In this document: positions 63,069 to 64,000 of the stretch, one piece after another
How the letters are laid out: each line of letters begins with the position of its first letter
Numbering within the stretch: the stretch's first letter is position 1
Origin: Sagittula salina
GTDB taxonomy: Bacteria > Pseudomonadota > Alphaproteobacteria > Rhodobacterales > Rhodobacteraceae
Direction: 5' to 3'
Assembly (NCBI RefSeq): GCF_017813235.1
Contig: NZ_JAGISH010000002.1
Span: 248,001-312,000, forward strand
DNA: 64,000 bases
Notes under the pieces: generated by a model
Seen by the model: only the letters and a program-made list of their open reading frames with translations
What the model was told of the DNA's origin: nothing
Database searches by the model: none
Position numbers and translations under genes: made by a program

Positions 63069-64000
63069 TGTTTGACACGATACTGGTGGCGAACCGGGGG
63101 GAGATCGCAGTCCGCGTCATGCGCACGGCCCGCGCCATGGGGCTTCGCTGCGTGGCGGTATATTCGGAGGCCGACGCGGGTGCGTTGCACGTAGAAATGG
63201 CTGATGCTGCGGTGTGCCTCGGTGGCGCGTCCCCCGCAGAGAGTTACCTGCGCAGCGACAGGATCATCGCCGCCGCGCTTGAGACCGGGGCGGGGGCGAT
63301 CCATCCCGGTTACGGCTTCCTGTCCGAGAACCCCGACTTTGTCCGGGATGTGGAGGCGGCGGGGCTGGTCTTTGTCGGCCCGGACGAGCGTGCGATCCGG
63401 GCGATGGGCCTGAAGGATGCCGCCAAGCGACTGATGGACGAGGCCGGCGTGCCGGTGGTGCCGGGCTACATGGGTGAGGACCAGGACCCCGGTCACCTTG
63501 AGGTCGAGGCTGCGAAGGTCGGCTACCCGGTGCTGATCAAGGCGGTCGCGGGCGGCGGCGGCAAGGGGATGCGGCTGGTGGAGCGGCCGGAGGACTTCGT
63601 CGACGCGCTGGAGCGGGCAAAGGCCGAGGCGCGCGGCGCCTTCGGCAATGACGCGGTGTTGATCGAGAAATACATCCAGCGCCCGCGCCACATCGAGGTG
63701 CAGGTCTTTGGCGATGGCACCCGCGCGGTGCACCTGTTCGAGCGGGACTGTTCACTGCAGCGCCGCCACCAGAAGGTTATCGAGGAAGCCCCCGCGCCCG
63801 GCATGACGGCCGCGATGCGCGCGGCCATGGGGGCGGCGGCGGTGCGCGCGGCAGAGGCCATCGGCTATCGCGGCGCGGGAACGGTGGAATTCATCGTCGA
63901 CAGCGCGGACGGGATGCGCGAGGACGGCTTCTGGTTCATGGAGATGAACACCCGCCTGCAGGTGGAACACCCTGTGACGGAGGAAATCTGCGGCGTCGAT
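63068..64000 (+). CDS. mccA: Methylcrotonyl-CoA carboxylase, biotin subunit (5' part)
   Basis: The frame starts at ATG 63068 and stays open to the end of the window (311 codons). It covers the biotin carboxylase domain: [33 protein letters not shown], the ATP-binding [28 protein letters not shown], the [14 protein letters not shown] strand and [14 protein letters not shown]. The C-terminal biotin-carrier part lies beyond the window. Propionyl-CoA carboxylase has the same domain, but the mccB and ivd context favours methylcrotonyl-CoA. The stop of the ASCH gene overlaps the start. Confidence 0.93.
   Translation, partial: MFDTILVANRGEIAVRVMRTARAMGLRCVAVYSEADAGALHVEMADAAVCLGGASPAESYLRSDRIIAAALETGAGAIHPGYGFLSENPDFVRDVEAAGLVFVGPDERAIRAMGLKDAAKRLMDEAGVPVVPGYMGEDQDPGHLEVEAAKVGYPVLIKAVAGGGGKGMRLVERPEDFVDALERAKAEARGAFGNDAVLIEKYIQRPRHIEVQVFGDGTRAVHLFERDCSLQRRHQKVIEEAPAPGMTAAMRAAMGAAAVRAAEAIGYRGAGTVEFIVDSADGMREDGFWFMEMNTRLQVEHPVTEEICGVD

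Overview
The window looks like chromosomal DNA of an alphaproteobacterium of the family Rhodobacteraceae (Roseobacter/Rhodobacter group). The reasons are the high GC content, the gene order dusB(nifR3)-ntrB-ntrC-ntrY-ntrX-trkA-trkH-hfq-hflX, an NtrC without the sigma54 loop as known from Rhodobacter capsulatus, a fused ispDF gene, neighbouring DUF6477 and DUF6456 genes, and a corrinoid protein, Bmt-like protein and MttB-like protein encoded close together. I saw no rRNA, tRNA, CRISPR array, insertion sequence or prophage. Both ends cut genes: an unidentified 3' gene end at the left and mccA at the right.
Layout. 1-11.4 kb: a corrinoid methyl-transfer neighbourhood (DUF1638 protein, small membrane protein, corrinoid protein, Bmt-like homocysteine methyltransferase, MttB-family methyltransferase). 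Mixed in are a radical-SAM gene with a LexA-type operator, guaA, a FadL-type porin and a secreted delta-class carbonic anhydrase. 11.4-22 kb: DUF6477/DUF6456 pair, catalase and lipA (divergent), a cytochrome c'/dihaem cytochrome pair, hpt, a COQ10/RatA-like protein, two Ala/Pro-rich unknown proteins and an MmgE/PrpD protein. 22-25.7 kb: amtB and the overlapping ispDF-pgpA-pncC operon. 25.8-38.5 kb: the nitrogen/redox regulatory and potassium operon ending in hfq-hflX. 38.8-55.5 kb: a phosphotransferase overlapping a penicillin-acylase-type hydrolase, a 3-hydroxyisobutyrate dehydrogenase-type enzyme, moaA, a lipoprotein, an AlkD-type repair protein, glmU-glmS, gph, a DegT aminotransferase, a TPR-sulfotransferase, and a histidine kinase with a single-domain response regulator. 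55.7-64 kb: a leucine-degradation operon (ivd, acyl-CoA synthetase, mccB, mccA) interleaved with five small unknown or poorly known genes.
How they fit together. The ntr genes sense nitrogen and redox state; amtB imports ammonium and may be a target. trkA-trkH form a potassium uptake system. The corrinoid protein and the Bmt-like enzyme can be read as two modules of a split B12-dependent methionine synthase, with MttB as a possible extra methyl donor. ivd and mccAB carry out the isovaleryl-CoA and methylcrotonyl-CoA steps of leucine catabolism.
The most unusual observations are: (i) both NtrC and NtrX lack the GAFTGA loop; (ii) an intergenic dispersed repeat with a GC-rich inverted repeat followed by GAGTATTTGG and CCAAGAAGAAG occurs six times; (iii) a GTTC-N7-GTTC LexA box lies 12 bases before the radical-SAM start codon; (iv) several short tandem duplications sit at gene ends or ribosome binding sites; (v) an ASCH-domain protein with a long Gly/Arg/Pro-rich tail is translationally coupled to mccA.
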